Positions 63,973 through 64,000 of a stretch of DNA of 64,000 bases are shown here, one piece after another. The notes under the pieces were generated by a model, which saw nothing but the letters and a program-made list of their open reading frames with translations, did not search any database and was not told the DNA's origin. Position numbers and translations under genes: made by a program. How positions within the stretch are numbered: the stretch's first letter is position 1; each line of letters opens with the position of its first letter. This stretch comes from Citrobacter arsenatis (lineage in GTDB: Bacteria > Pseudomonadota > Gammaproteobacteria > Enterobacterales > Enterobacteriaceae): NCBI RefSeq assembly GCF_004353845.1, contig NZ_CP037864.1:3286001-3350000 (forward strand), read 5' to 3'.

Positions 63973-64000
63973 GCTTGCTCCTGCGCGTTCAGGTTATAGA
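63969..64000 (-). CDS. thiM: ThiM, hydroxyethylthiazole kinase (last codons)
   Basis: Only about ten codons are in the window (ending YNLNAQEQA then TGA, which overlaps the thiD start as ATGA). The open frame and thiMD gene order support this; the sequence itself is too short to identify the protein. The TPP riboswitch usual ahead of thiM would lie outside the window. Confidence 0.6.
   Translation of the reverse strand, partial: YNLNAQEQA

Noticed and set aside
1..64000. CRISPR arrays, insertion sequences, rRNA or complete prophage
   Set aside because: No regularly spaced direct repeats, transposase, integrase or phage structural genes were seen anywhere in the window.

Overview
This window is the chromosome of a member of the Enterobacteriaceae close to Escherichia, Salmonella and Citrobacter. 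Almost every protein is recognisable as the ortholog of an E. coli K-12 gene, usually at the same length (MdtA 415, YegD 450, CspD 74, LysO 299 residues). Small species-level markers fit too: a Sib/Ibs toxin-antitoxin locus, the CyaR sRNA, REP and ERIC repeats, and JUMPstart. I lean towards Citrobacter, but the sequence alone does not settle the genus.

Layout. (1) 1-2229: start of the colanic acid export operon (wza-wzb-wzc, reading left), with JUMPstart/ops and a candidate RcsAB box in its long leader. (2) 2885-12186: yegH, asmA, dcd, udk, dgcE (yegE) and alkA. (3) 12323-25085: yegD, a single ibs/sib locus, then the translationally coupled mdtABCD-baeSR efflux and envelope-stress operon behind a BaeR box. 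(4) 25220-27244: yegP, trhP (yegQ) and the CRP-controlled sRNA CyaR. The CyaR terminator is also the bacterial attachment core of P2-type phages. (5) 27298-56853: a block that lies near 19-20 min in E. coli K-12 (clpA, clpS, cspD, macBA, ybjX, ybjD, aqpZ, lysO, hcp-hcr, poxB-ltaE-ybjT-ybjS, amiD-ybjQ, ybjP, artPIQM, artJ). Here it sits between cyaR and yegS, which in K-12 are near 46 min. (6) 56944-64000: return to the 46-min order with yegS, fbaB, yegTUV, yegW, thiD and the last codons of thiM.

Inside block 5 the hcr-poxB interval holds accessory DNA. It carries two AT-rich genes read on the minus strand: a radical-SAM protein with an N-terminal cobalamin-binding-like region, and a SAMHD1/dGTPase-like HD phosphohydrolase. 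A DoxX-family membrane gene lies next to them. I know no described function for the radical-SAM/HD pair, and it is the best candidate here for an uncharacterised system.

The main functional groups are envelope biogenesis and stress (wza-wzc, asmA, baeSR-mdtABCD, macAB, amiD), nucleotide metabolism (dcd, udk and the yegTUV salvage-like set), protein quality control (clpAS), nitrosative stress (hcp-hcr with FNR- and NsrR-like sites), pyruvate oxidation (poxB) and arginine uptake (artPIQM, artJ with paired ARG boxes).
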